A DNA stretch of 64,000 nucleotides from Rhizobacter koreensis (GTDB taxonomy: Bacteria > Pseudomonadota > Gammaproteobacteria > Burkholderiales > Burkholderiaceae_C), in contig NZ_JABWMJ010000010.1 of the NCBI RefSeq assembly GCF_013366375.1, forward strand, positions 154,535 through 218,534, given 5' to 3'. The translations under genes and the position numbers were made by a program. Every line of letters begins with the position of its first letter. The first letter of the stretch is position 1. Positions 35,148-43,037 of the stretch are shown piece after piece. The notes under the pieces are model-generated. The model made no database searches. It had not been told where the DNA came from and saw only the letters and a program-made list of their open reading frames with translations.

Positions 35148-36920
35148 TCAGGGGATCGCGACGTGCGAGACCGCGAGGCCCGGCGAGTAGATGTGGTTGA
35201 TGTTCCAGTGGCCGGCAGTCGGCACCGGCTCGTTCAGCATCGACACATCGATGACGAAGGGCTTCCCGGATGCCACCGCTTGGGCGAGCACCGTCTTGAA
35301 CTGCTCGGCCGATTCGATGCGCACGCCCTCGGCGCCGTAGGCACGTGCGACCGCGCCGAAGTCGGGCGAGTACGGCTCGCCGTCCTTGCGGAACAAGGTG
35401 CCCATCGTCGTGCCGTAGTGCGCCTTCTGCAGGCCGGCGATCGTGCCGTAGGCGTAGTTGTTCATCACGACCCAGACCACCGGAATGTTCATCTCGACGG
35501 CGGTCGCGAGCACCGACGGGTTCTGGCCGAAGCCGCCGTCGCCGACCAGCGCGACGACGAGGCGGTCGGGGCACGCCAGCTTGGCGCCGAGCGCGGCCGG
35601 GGCGCCGAAGCCCATGGTCGCGTAGCCGCCCGGCGTGAGGATGCTGCCCGGCGTGTAGATCGGGAACTGCTGGCCGACGCCGTTCTTGTTCCAGCCCACG
35701 TCGGTGGTGACGATGCCGTCGCGCGGCAGCACCTCGCGAACCACCGAGAGGATGCGCTCGGGGCGCATCGGGTAGGCCGCGTTCTTGACGTGCTCCCGGT
35801 TGCCGGCGATGAACTCGGCGCGGTAGTCCTGGATCGCGTTCAGCAGCGCTTCGTTCTTGCGGCCTTCCGGCAGCAGGCGGCGCGCGACGCGGTTCAGCAC
35901 CTTGAGCGCTTCCTTCAGATCGGTGACCACGCCGATCTCGACCGGGAAGTTGCGACCGATCTCGTTCGAGTCGATGTCGATGTGGATCAGCTTCGACGGC
36001 GGGAAGCTGAACGTGTACTCGGGCTCCCACGAGCTGCAGTCGGCTTCCTTGAAGCTGGTGCCGAGGCCGATCACCCAGTCGGCTCCGAGGCACTTGTCGT
36101 TGACGAACTTGGTGCCCCAAAAGCCCGTCATGCCGAGCGTCAGCGGATGGTCGTCGGGCAGTGCGCCCTTGCCCATCAGCGTGTGCGCGACCGGGATCGA
36201 GAGATGCGTCGCGAACTCGCGCAGCTCGTCGGCCGCGTCGGCCAGCAGCACGCCGCCGCCCGCATAGATGAGCGGGTTCCTGGCCTCGACGAGCGTGCGC
36301 ACGATGCGCTCGGCCGTCACGTCGTCCATCGAGGGCTTCTGCAGCGTCTTGGTGTGCAGCGCCAGGCGCTCGAACAACTTGGTGTCGACCTCCATCGAGA
36401 AGATGTCCATCGGCACCGACACCAGCACCGGGCCCGGACGGCCGCTCTCGGCGAGCTGGAACGCCTTCTCGAGGATCTCGGGGAAAAGGTCGGGCCGTTC
36501 GACGCGCCAGACGCGCTTGACGAACGGACGGTAGATCTCCGACTGCGACGCGTCGTAGTGGAGGTTGACTTCCTGGTGCGGATGCTTGCCGTAGTAGTGG
36601 CTCGGAATGTCGCCGGCGATCACGACCATCGGGATCGAGTCGAGCGCCGCGTTGGCAACCCCCGTCGACGCGTTCGTGAGCCCGGGGCCGAGGTGTGACA
36701 GCAGCACCGCGGTCTTCTTCTTGGCGCGCGCGTAGCCGTCGGCCATGTGGGCGGCGATCTGCTCGTGGCGCGTGTTGACGAACGTCACCTTCGAGCCCTC
36801 GAGCGCGGCCAGCACCGCGATGTTGGTGTGCCCGCAGAGGCCGAACAGGTATTCGACGCCGCGGTCCTCGAGGTACTTGACGAGCTGCTTGGAGATGGAT
36901 TGCTTCACGGTGGAACTCAC
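35148..36920 (-). CDS. Thiamine diphosphate-dependent enzyme (acetolactate synthase/decarboxylase-like)
   Basis: A 590-residue protein from a GTG start (a second GTG four codons in is possible). The three ThDP-enzyme domains are visible: N-terminal pyrimidine domain with the catalytic Glu53 in NTRHEQIAAHMADGYAR; central domain with IYAGGGVLLADAADELREFA and WVIGLGTSF; C-terminal diphosphate domain with the ThDP motif GDGGFGQNPSV...VMNNYAYG (G460-D461-G462, N487). Overall like acetolactate synthase large subunits and benzoylformate/oxalyl-CoA decarboxylases, but not clearly any one of them; no small ALS subunit gene is nearby. It should decarboxylate a 2-oxo acid (or join two) and is the distal gene of a four-gene operon with a citryl-CoA-lyase-like enzyme, CoA-transferase and aldehyde dehydrogenase. 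Confidence 0.88.
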   Translation of the reverse strand: MSSTVKQSISKQLVKYLEDRGVEYLFGLCGHTNIAVLAALEGSKVTFVNTRHEQIAAHMADGYARAKKKTAVLLSHLGPGLTNASTGVANAALDSIPMVVIAGDIPSHYYGKHPHQEVNLHYDASQSEIYRPFVKRVWRVERPDLFPEILEKAFQLAESGRPGPVLVSVPMDIFSMEVDTKLFERLALHTKTLQKPSMDDVTAERIVRTLVEARNPLIYAGGGVLLADAADELREFATHLSIPVAHTLMGKGALPDDHPLTLGMTGFWGTKFVNDKCLGADWVIGLGTSFKEADCSSWEPEYTFSFPPSKLIHIDIDSNEIGRNFPVEIGVVTDLKEALKVLNRVARRLLPEGRKNEALLNAIQDYRAEFIAGNREHVKNAAYPMRPERILSVVREVLPRDGIVTTDVGWNKNGVGQQFPIYTPGSILTPGGYATMGFGAPAALGAKLACPDRLVVALVGDGGFGQNPSVLATAVEMNIPVVWVVMNNYAYGTIAGLQKAHYGTTMGTLFRKDGEPYSPDFGAVARAYGAEGVRIESAEQFKTVLAQAVASGKPFVIDVSMLNEPVPTAGHWNINHIYSPGLAVSHVAIP

Positions 36921-36983
36921 TTTCGATGCAGGGAAGAAAGCGCCACGACCGCCCCGTGGCGGTCGTGGTTGGGGACCTTCGGC

Positions 36984-37871
36984 TCAGGCCGAGGTCGCGG
37001 GATCGGGAGCGAGCGAGCGCGCCGCCGGTCCGGTGTAGCGGTAGGGAATGCTCGGCGCCATCGGGCCCTTGATGCGGCCGCCCTGCTGCGTCTGTTCCCA
37101 GGCGTGCGCGAGGATGCCGACCGAGCGCGAGAGGATAAAGATGCCGCGGCCGAGCGGCGGCGCGAAACCGAGCGCCAGGTAGATCACCGCGGTGGCGCCG
37201 TCGATGTTCATCGGGATCGGCGCACCCTTGCGGCTTTCGAGCAAGGCCTCGATGCCGAGCGCGATGCGCCCGAAGCGCCCGTCGACGATGCCGGCGGCCT
37301 CGGCGTCGCGCACCATCTGCAGGAGTCGCCCCGAACGCGGGTCGACTTTGTGCCAGCGATGGCCGAAGCCCGGGATGATCTTGCCGTTCTTCGCGATGAA
37401 GTCGTCGACGACCGCCGCGATCACGTCGGGGCCCGGCTCCGCATCGGGCGACGCATCGCTGATCGCCTGCAGCAGTTCCATGCACTGCTGGCCAGCGCCG
37501 CCGTGCACGTCGTCGAGCACGTTGATCGCCGACGCCATGGCGCCGTTGAGCGGCAGCCCGCAGGTGACGCCCATGCGCGCGATCGCGATCGACGGCGCGT
37601 GGGGACCGTGGTCGACGCCGGCGACCATGGCGGCCTCGAGCAGTGCGCCCTGCTCGGCGCTCGGCAGGTCGCCGCGCAGCATCAGCCAGACCATCTGCGG
37701 AAAGCTCAAGGTGCCGATCAGCTCCTCGATCGGGTAGCCGCGGATGCCGATGCGGCCCGGCTTGATGTCGATGATCGAGGTCGACCACCAGTCGGTGGCC
37801 TCCTGCACGCGCTGCTCGGCGGTCTTGACGGGCCGCTTGTCGCCGGTCTTGTCGATCGCCCGGTCGTTCAT
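36984..37871 (-). CDS. Citryl-CoA lyase-like protein (citrate synthase fold)
   Basis: A 295-residue protein, shorter than citrate synthase (~430) and matching the citryl-CoA lyase/ATP-citrate lyase C-terminal type. The catalytic triad is present: H123 in DDVHGGAGQQC, H171 in PGFGHRWHKVDPR and D224 in NIDGATAV. The protein should catalyse C-C bond cleavage or formation involving an acyl-CoA, for instance cleaving a 3-hydroxy-3-carboxy-acyl-CoA to acetyl-CoA plus a 2-oxo acid. Its ATG overlaps the stop of the CoA-transferase gene by four bases, so activation and cleavage steps are probably coupled. Confidence 0.87.
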   Translation of the reverse strand: MNDRAIDKTGDKRPVKTAEQRVQEATDWWSTSIIDIKPGRIGIRGYPIEELIGTLSFPQMVWLMLRGDLPSAEQGALLEAAMVAGVDHGPHAPSIAIARMGVTCGLPLNGAMASAINVLDDVHGGAGQQCMELLQAISDASPDAEPGPDVIAAVVDDFIAKNGKIIPGFGHRWHKVDPRSGRLLQMVRDAEAAGIVDGRFGRIALGIEALLESRKGAPIPMNIDGATAVIYLALGFAPPLGRGIFILSRSVGILAHAWEQTQQGGRIKGPMAPSIPYRYTGPAARSLAPDPATSA

Positions 37872-39070
37872 AGGGCCCCCGCGGCGCGCAGGCGCTCGAT
37901 CTCGTCGGGCGTGTAGCCGAGCTCCGTGAGGATCGCGTCGGTGTGCTGCCCGAGCCGCGGCGGCGGCGCCTCGACGTCAGGCTCGCCACCCGACAGCTTG
38001 AACCCGGCGCGCGTGACCGTGAGCGGACGACCGATCGTCTCGGGGTCGTCGAAGGTCTTGAGCAGCTGGCGGTGCGCGATCTGCGGCAGTGCCAGTGCCT
38101 GCGGCACCGTGAGCACCGCGCCGGCGGGAACGCCGATGCGGTTGAAGATGCGCTCCCACTCGGCGCAGGGCCGCGTGCGGAGGGTCTCCTCGAGCTCGGC
38201 CGTGAGCGCCGCGCGGTTGCGCTTGCGGTCCTCGCGCTTGGCGAAGCGCGGGTCGGTGGCCAGGTCCTCGCGTCCCATCGCGCCCACGAGCGCCACGAAC
38301 TGCTCCTGCTTGTTGGCCGCGATGTTGAGCAGGCCGTCCTTGGCCTTGAACGCGCCCGAGGGCGCTGCGGTGAAGTTGTCGTTGCCCTGCGGGCTCGGTT
38401 CGACGCCGGCCGTGAGGTAGTTCGACACCACCCAGCCCATCGCGGTGAGCGCGGTGTCGAGCATCGAGACATCGATGCAGGCGCCCTCGCCCGTCGCATG
38501 GCGACGCACCAGCGCGCTGCTGATCGCGAATGCCGCGGTCATGCCGGCGAGCGTGTCGGCAACCGGATAGCCCACGCGCAGCGGCGCGCACTCGGGCGAC
38601 CCGGTGATGCTCATGATCCCCGACAGGCCCTGGATGATCTGGTCGTAGGCGGGCGCCGCCTTCATCGGGCCTTCCTGCCCGAACCCGGAGATCGCGCAGT
38701 ACACGAGGCGCGGGTTGATGTCGGCAAGCTCGGCGTACGAGAAGCCCAGGCGCGCCAGCACGCCAGGCCGGAAGTTCTCGACCAGCACATCGGCCGATTT
38801 CACCAGCCGCCGGAACACGTCACGCGACTCGGACGTCTTGAGGTTCAGCGTGACGGACTTCTTGCCGGCGTTCTGGGCCAGGAACGATGCGCCCATGTGG
38901 CGCGCGTTCAGTTCGGCGTCGGCGCCGAGCTGACGGGCGAGGTCACCGCCGTCGGGCACCTCGATCTTGATGACGTCGGCACCGAGGAGCGCCAGCTGAT
39001 AGGCGCAGAACGGCCCCGCGAGGACGTTCGTGAGGTCGAGGACGCGGATACCGTCCAAGGCGTTGCTCAT
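37868..39070 (-). CDS. CaiB/BaiF class III CoA-transferase
   Basis: A 400-residue protein with class III CoA-transferase features: VLDLTNVLAGPFCAYQLALLGADVIKIE, GKKSVTLNLKT, LVENFRPGVLARLGFSY, and the catalytic Asp of PAYDQIIQGLSG (D143), plus GRPLTVTRAGFKLSGG near the C-terminus. The AMACR His/Asp pair is absent, so it is a transferase, moving CoA between carboxylic acids. Family members use succinyl-, formyl-, oxalyl- or butyrobetainyl-CoA. It overlaps the citryl-CoA-lyase-like gene and lies 27 bp behind the aldehyde dehydrogenase gene. Confidence 0.92.
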   Translation of the reverse strand: MSNALDGIRVLDLTNVLAGPFCAYQLALLGADVIKIEVPDGGDLARQLGADAELNARHMGASFLAQNAGKKSVTLNLKTSESRDVFRRLVKSADVLVENFRPGVLARLGFSYAELADINPRLVYCAISGFGQEGPMKAAPAYDQIIQGLSGIMSITGSPECAPLRVGYPVADTLAGMTAAFAISSALVRRHATGEGACIDVSMLDTALTAMGWVVSNYLTAGVEPSPQGNDNFTAAPSGAFKAKDGLLNIAANKQEQFVALVGAMGREDLATDPRFAKREDRKRNRAALTAELEETLRTRPCAEWERIFNRIGVPAGAVLTVPQALALPQIAHRQLLKTFDDPETIGRPLTVTRAGFKLSGGEPDVEAPPPRLGQHTDAILTELGYTPDEIERLRAAGAL

Positions 39071-39097
39071 GGCAAGTCTTTCTTTGGGCGGCGTGGC

Positions 39098-40588
39098 TCA
39101 GCGGCGCACGAACGGGTTGGGCACCTCCAGGTCGGACGAGATCCAGACGCACTTGGTGTGCAGGTATTCCTTGATCGCCTCGACGCCGGACTCCCTGCCG
39201 ATGCCGGATTCCTTGTACCCGCCGAACGGCGAGGTGAAGCTGGTTGCGCGGTAATTGTTGACCCAGACCGTTCCCGCCTGCAACTTCTCGGTCATGAGCA
39301 TCGCGCGACGCAAGTCACGCGTCCAGACCGCCGCCGCCAGGCCGTACGCCACGTCGTTGCCGATGCGGATCGCCTCGGCTTCGTCGTCGAACGCGATCAC
39401 CGAGAGCACCGGTCCGAACACTTCTTCCTGCGCGATCCGCATGTCGTTGCGCACGCCGGTGAAGATGGTCGGCTCGACGAACATGCCCGATCCGAGATCG
39501 GGGCGCGCCCTGCCGCCGAGCACGCAGGTCGCGCCTTCTCTTTTGGCGATGTCGATGTACGACAGCACCTTCTCGAACTGCGGGCGGGTCGCGATCGGGC
39601 CGATCTGGGTCGCGCTGTCGGCGGGGTCGCCGAGTCGCACGTCCTTCATGAAGTCGACCAGCATGCCGACGAAGCGGTCGTGGATCGAGCGCTGCAGGAG
39701 CAGGCGCGAGCCGGCCTGGCAGCTCTGGCCGGCGGCGGCGAAGATGCCCGACACCGCGCCCTTGACCGCCTGCTCGAGGTCGGCGTCGTCGAACACGATG
39801 TTCGGCGACTTGCCGCCGAGCTCGAGCGTCACCGTCTTGAAGTTGCGAGCGGCGAGCTCGTAGATCTTGCGGCCGGCGAGCGAGCCGCCGGTGAAGCCGA
39901 TGTGCGCCACGTGCGGGTGCGTGACGAGCGCTTCGCCGACTTCCGGCCCGAGGCCGGTGACGACGTTGACGACGCCCCTCGGGAAGCCCGCCTGGTCGAA
40001 CAGCCGGGCCAGCTCGAGCATCGAGGCCGACGTGAACTCGCTCGGCTTGATGACGGCGGTGCAGCCCGCGGCGAGCGCCGGCGCCAGCTTCCAGCTCGTC
40101 AGCGTGAGCGGCGAGTTCCACGGGGTGATGATCGCGATCACGCCCTTGGCCTCGTAGCGCGTGTAGGCGAACACGCCCTTCTTGTCGGTCGGGATGACCG
40201 AGCTCTGCACCTTGTCGGCCAGCCCCGCGTAATAGCGGAAGTAGTCGCCCATGTAACGCACCTGCGCGACCACCTCGACCGCGAGCTTGCCGTTGTCGCG
40301 CCGCTCGATCTCCGCCAGGCGCGCGGCGTTCTCGACGATGAGGTCGCCGAGGCGCCAGAGCAGGCGGCCGCGCTCGGACGGCGTCATCTCGGGCCACGCG
40401 CCGGCGGCAAACGCACGCTGGGCGGCCTCGACGGCGGCCTCGGCGTCCGCGCGGTTGCCGCGCGGCACCTGCGCCCAGGCGGCGCCGGTGAAGGGGTCTT
40501 CGGTCGGCAGGTATTCGCCGGACGACGGCGGTACCTCCTTGCCGTCGATGTAGTGGGCGTAGCGGGGAAGTTCTTGGGAGCTCGTCAT
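39098..40588 (-). CDS. NAD(P)-dependent aldehyde dehydrogenase
   Basis: A 496-residue enzyme from the ATG giving MTSSQELPRYAHY; a GTG three codons upstream is possible and neither has a good Shine-Dalgarno. Catalytic elements are complete: ITPWNSPL (N158), IKPSE (K181), GFTGGSLAGRK, the general base E256 in VTLELGGKSPN and the nucleophile C290 in AGQSCQAGSR. It should oxidise an aldehyde to the acid. First gene of the minus-strand operon with CoA-transferase, citryl-CoA-lyase-like and ThDP enzymes, divergent from the IclR regulator, 184 bp apart. Confidence 0.93.
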   Translation of the reverse strand: MTSSQELPRYAHYIDGKEVPPSSGEYLPTEDPFTGAAWAQVPRGNRADAEAAVEAAQRAFAAGAWPEMTPSERGRLLWRLGDLIVENAARLAEIERRDNGKLAVEVVAQVRYMGDYFRYYAGLADKVQSSVIPTDKKGVFAYTRYEAKGVIAIITPWNSPLTLTSWKLAPALAAGCTAVIKPSEFTSASMLELARLFDQAGFPRGVVNVVTGLGPEVGEALVTHPHVAHIGFTGGSLAGRKIYELAARNFKTVTLELGGKSPNIVFDDADLEQAVKGAVSGIFAAAGQSCQAGSRLLLQRSIHDRFVGMLVDFMKDVRLGDPADSATQIGPIATRPQFEKVLSYIDIAKREGATCVLGGRARPDLGSGMFVEPTIFTGVRNDMRIAQEEVFGPVLSVIAFDDEAEAIRIGNDVAYGLAAAVWTRDLRRAMLMTEKLQAGTVWVNNYRATSFTSPFGGYKESGIGRESGVEAIKEYLHTKCVWISSDLEVPNPFVRR

Positions 40589-40641
40589 GGCCGTCACGGG
40601 GCAGGAACGCTGTTCCGGACGCGTCGAGCGTTCCGTTCAGC

Positions 40642-40666
40642 AAAACATGATTCTACTTTAGGCGTG
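40642..40666 (+). promoter_or_regulatory. Half-site resembling TRAP operator, between ALDH and IclR genes (site D)
   Basis: AAAAC-ATG-ATTCTACTTTAG shares AAAC-N4-TTCTACT with site A at 31321. It sits 54 bp upstream of the aldehyde dehydrogenase ATG; on the minus strand the same bases offer a TAGAAT -10-like box. Its right half does not match the AGAAC arm. Supports joint control of the two operons, weakly. Confidence 0.35.
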
Positions 40667-40699
40667 TTCGCCACATCTAGGTAGACGCCCCAGTTGCAT

Positions 40700-40720
40700 G
40701 CCGTTCCGCGCTGGAATGGC
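40700..40720. promoter_or_regulatory. Candidate IclR autoregulatory operator
   Basis: Inverted repeat GCC-g-TTCC-gcgct-GGAA-t-GGC centred at 40710, 53 bp before the IclR-type start codon. Seven of eight bases of each arm are complementary. IclR-family proteins bind TTCC/GGAA-type palindromes, so it is a plausible autoregulatory site; binding is inferred. Confidence 0.4.
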
Positions 40721-40772
40721 TCGCAATTCGGATAACCTCGCTTTGTATGCAAAATTCCCGTCTGGTGCCAAC

Positions 40773-41573
40773 ATGACTGAAGAAGGTGGCGTCGCTGCCG
40801 TCGAGCGCGCGCTGTCGATCCTGGATGCGCTCACCGAGGACAAGGTGGCGCTCGCCGAGCTGTCCAAGCGCACCGGTCTCTACAAGAGCACCGTGCTGCG
40901 CCTCCTGAAGTCGCTCGAGCGCTTCGGCTACGTGGTTCGCAGCGCGGACGGCATGTATCGCCTCGGCTCGCGCGTGCTGCTGCTCGGCTCGCTCTACCAG
41001 CGCCACTTCAAGACCTCGGACATCGTGCCGCCGGTGCTGCAGAAGATGGCCGCCGAACTGCACGAGGGCGCCTCGTTCTACGTCGCCGAAGGCGACTCGC
41101 GCGTCTGCCTGCACCGGGTCGAGACGACGCGCGCCGTGCGCGACTCGATCCAGGTCGGCGACCACCTGCCGCTCACGGTCGGCGCCGCCGGCCACCTGTT
41201 GCGCGCGTTCAGCGGTGCGCGCGGCGAGCAGTACGACTCGATCCGCCGCAACATGTTCGTCGCCTCGTTCGGCGAGCGCGATTCCGAGACCGCGGCGTTC
41301 GCGGCGCCGGTGTTCGGGTCGGGCAACGTGCTGGTCGGCGCGCTCAGCGTCTCCGGCCCGCGCTACCGGCTCGAGGCCGCCGGCGAGGCGGCGATCGTTC
41401 CGGTGCTCTTCAAGTACGCCAAGGAACTCACCCGCATGTTCGGCGGCAATGTCGACGACACCACGCTCATGGGCTGGAACCTCAAGGACGCACCGCGCAG
41501 CAGTTCAGCCGGAGCGGCACGCGGTCCGGCCCGCAGCGCGTCGCGCGCCCTGCTCGACGGCGAGATTCGCTGA
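40773..41573 (+). CDS. IclR family transcriptional regulator
   Basis: A 266-residue regulator, start chosen at MTEEGGVAAVERALSILDAL, the usual IclR N-terminus; an ATG 25 codons upstream is possible. The winged helix (LAELSKRTGLYKSTVLRLLKSLERFGYVVRSADGMYRLGSRV) is followed by the IclR effector domain (GASFYVAEGDSRVCLHRVET, GAAGHLLRAFSG, FAAPVFGSGNVLVGALSVSGP). It is divergent from the aldehyde dehydrogenase operon and is the obvious candidate regulator of both catabolic operons. Effector is probably the transported acid or a derivative. Confidence 0.93.
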   Translation: MTEEGGVAAVERALSILDALTEDKVALAELSKRTGLYKSTVLRLLKSLERFGYVVRSADGMYRLGSRVLLLGSLYQRHFKTSDIVPPVLQKMAAELHEGASFYVAEGDSRVCLHRVETTRAVRDSIQVGDHLPLTVGAAGHLLRAFSGARGEQYDSIRRNMFVASFGERDSETAAFAAPVFGSGNVLVGALSVSGPRYRLEAAGEAAIVPVLFKYAKELTRMFGGNVDDTTLMGWNLKDAPRSSSAGAARGPARSASRALLDGEIR

Positions 41574-41949
41574 CCGTCGCCGGCCGCTCGTCGGACGCCG
41601 GGCGGCATCAGGCTCGTCGGGCGCCGTTGCGCTCCGACAATTCGGCCCTGGCGGGCGGAGCGGTTTTCCCCCACGCCGCACGAACGCCGCAGCCTTGAGC
41701 CAGCGGTCGCTCCTGCCGCGACGGCCGATGCAGCGCGCCGGACGCGCCCCACGGATGCGTTGCCGTTCGTCGGAAAGTGCGGATGAACGGCTTGTTACGC
41801 GCCTCCGGCGGCGTCGTATGAGTGATCACCCTAGTGTTGACGCGTCGGACGCGGCGTAGCATTTCGCAACGCCATTTCGTACAGCAGAACGGCTGGCGCG
41901 GGGAGCGGTGCGACAAAGCCGCTGCGTGAACGCAACAGTGGGGGAATCA
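41574..41949. other. 376-bp region before the PEP-CTERM gene
   Basis: No gene is supported. At 41866-41890 there is GCAAC-GCC-ATTTC-GTACAGC-AGAAC, which lines up in spacing with sites A and B but matches less well in the left arm. No sigma-54-type GG-N10-GC element of good quality was found before the PEP-CTERM gene. Confidence 0.4.
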
Positions 41950-42801
41950 ATGAAAACTGAAAGAACGTCTGGAACTGTCCTGCCTTCCCTGAAGGCAGCC
42001 GGTGTTGCACTTGCGCTGGCCTGCGCGAGCCACGCGAGCTCGGCTGCGGTCGTGGTCTCCTCGGTCGGTGGCAACGGCAAGGCTTCGGCCGTGACGAGCA
42101 GCGGCGCGATCCTGAACTTCGTCGACACCTTCCAGGCGTACGACACCAGCGCCAGCAACGGCGTCACGACCCAATCGCAGTCGCAGTTCTCTTTTGACTG
42201 GAACAGCTTCTCGATGACGTCGCAGGCCGGCGGCAACAACAGCGCGTCGGCGGGCAACCTGAACGGCGTCGGGGGCTTTTCGGACCCGACGCTGCCGCTG
42301 GACTCGACCGGCGTGTCGGCGCAGGTCAACACCTCGACGACCCCGCAAGCCGGCTTCGGCCCGGTCAACCGGGCATCGGCGACTGCCTTCAAGGAAGTCC
42401 AGCTGTTCAACCTCGTGGACGAGGCTGACTTCATCCTGAACGGCGCGCTGACCCCGGTGGCCGGCAGCGTCGACTTCAGCTTCAACTGGTCGCTCCAGGC
42501 GACCACCGGTCCGACCAAGCTCGGCGACAGCCCCGAAGCGATGGTGCTCCTGACCATCGACAACCCGTTCGATGTGGCCCTGCCCGGCACCCTGTTCGAG
42601 CAGCTCCTGGCATCGGGTCAGCGCAGCGGCACGTTCACGTACCACATGGATCTGGGAGCCAACGACTTCGGCTTCCTGAGCATGACGGCCAGCGCCATCG
42701 GGATCTCGCTGATCCCCGAGCCGGGCGCTCTGGCCCTCGTCGGCGTCGGCCTCTTCGGCCTTGCCTTCGCCCGCCGCCGCCGCGATCAAGCCGGCGTCTG
42801 A
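41950..42801 (+). CDS. PEP-CTERM sorting domain-containing protein
   Basis: A 283-residue secreted protein starting MKTERTSGTVLP, with GGGGGAA upstream. It has a signal peptide (AAGVALALACASHASSAA), a ~220-residue Ser/Asn/Thr-rich region with no repeats of known type, and a C-terminal sorting tail: IPEPGALALVGVGLFGLAFARRRR, i.e. the PEP motif, a transmembrane segment and an Arg cluster. Such tails are recognised by exosortase (EpsH/XrtA), usually together with exopolysaccharide production. The exosortase gene is not in this window. Confidence 0.93.
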   Translation: MKTERTSGTVLPSLKAAGVALALACASHASSAAVVVSSVGGNGKASAVTSSGAILNFVDTFQAYDTSASNGVTTQSQSQFSFDWNSFSMTSQAGGNNSASAGNLNGVGGFSDPTLPLDSTGVSAQVNTSTTPQAGFGPVNRASATAFKEVQLFNLVDEADFILNGALTPVAGSVDFSFNWSLQATTGPTKLGDSPEAMVLLTIDNPFDVALPGTLFEQLLASGQRSGTFTYHMDLGANDFGFLSMTASAIGISLIPEPGALALVGVGLFGLAFARRRRDQAGV

Positions 42802-42910
42802 GCTGCGCTGCGGAGCGGCTCACGAAGCCGCTCCGCAGTGGAAACCCTCGACATCGATAGTTCCGATTGACACCCGAGGGTCGCTTCCTATACTGCCGCG
42901 ACCGTCTAAC

Positions 42911-42935
42911 GAAACGCGGTTCTATCAAACAGAAC
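42911..42935 (+). promoter_or_regulatory. Candidate operator upstream of ThuA-like gene (site B)
   Basis: GAAAC-GCG-GTTCT-ATCAAAC-AGAAC, the same 25-bp layout as site A before dctP; 17 of 25 positions are identical. GTTCT/AGAAC is an inverted repeat (42919-42935). About 100 bp before the ThuA-like start. Suggests a common regulator, unproven. Confidence 0.4.
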
Positions 42936-43037
42936 AGACAGTTAGCCCGTCTGCAACGCCTCCCAGCCCCCTGTGAGCAACGCAGCTTTTCAGCCGATCG
43001 ATTCGGTTCTTTTCACGACAACAGCAGGAGCAACGAG

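Noticed and set aside
35148..36920. Calling the ThDP enzyme plus CoA-transferase an oxalate system (oxalyl-CoA decarboxylase/formyl-CoA transferase)
   Set aside because: The ThDP protein does not resemble oxalyl-CoA decarboxylase over its length, and oxalate catabolism would not need an aldehyde dehydrogenase or citryl-CoA-lyase-like enzyme.
36984..37871. Calling the citrate-synthase-fold protein a full citrate synthase
   Set aside because: It is ~295 residues, lacking the large domain parts of citrate synthase, and fits the citryl-CoA lyase type.
41866..41949. Sigma-54 promoter before the PEP-CTERM gene
   Set aside because: TGGCGC is present but the GG-to-GC spacing does not fit the -24/-12 consensus.
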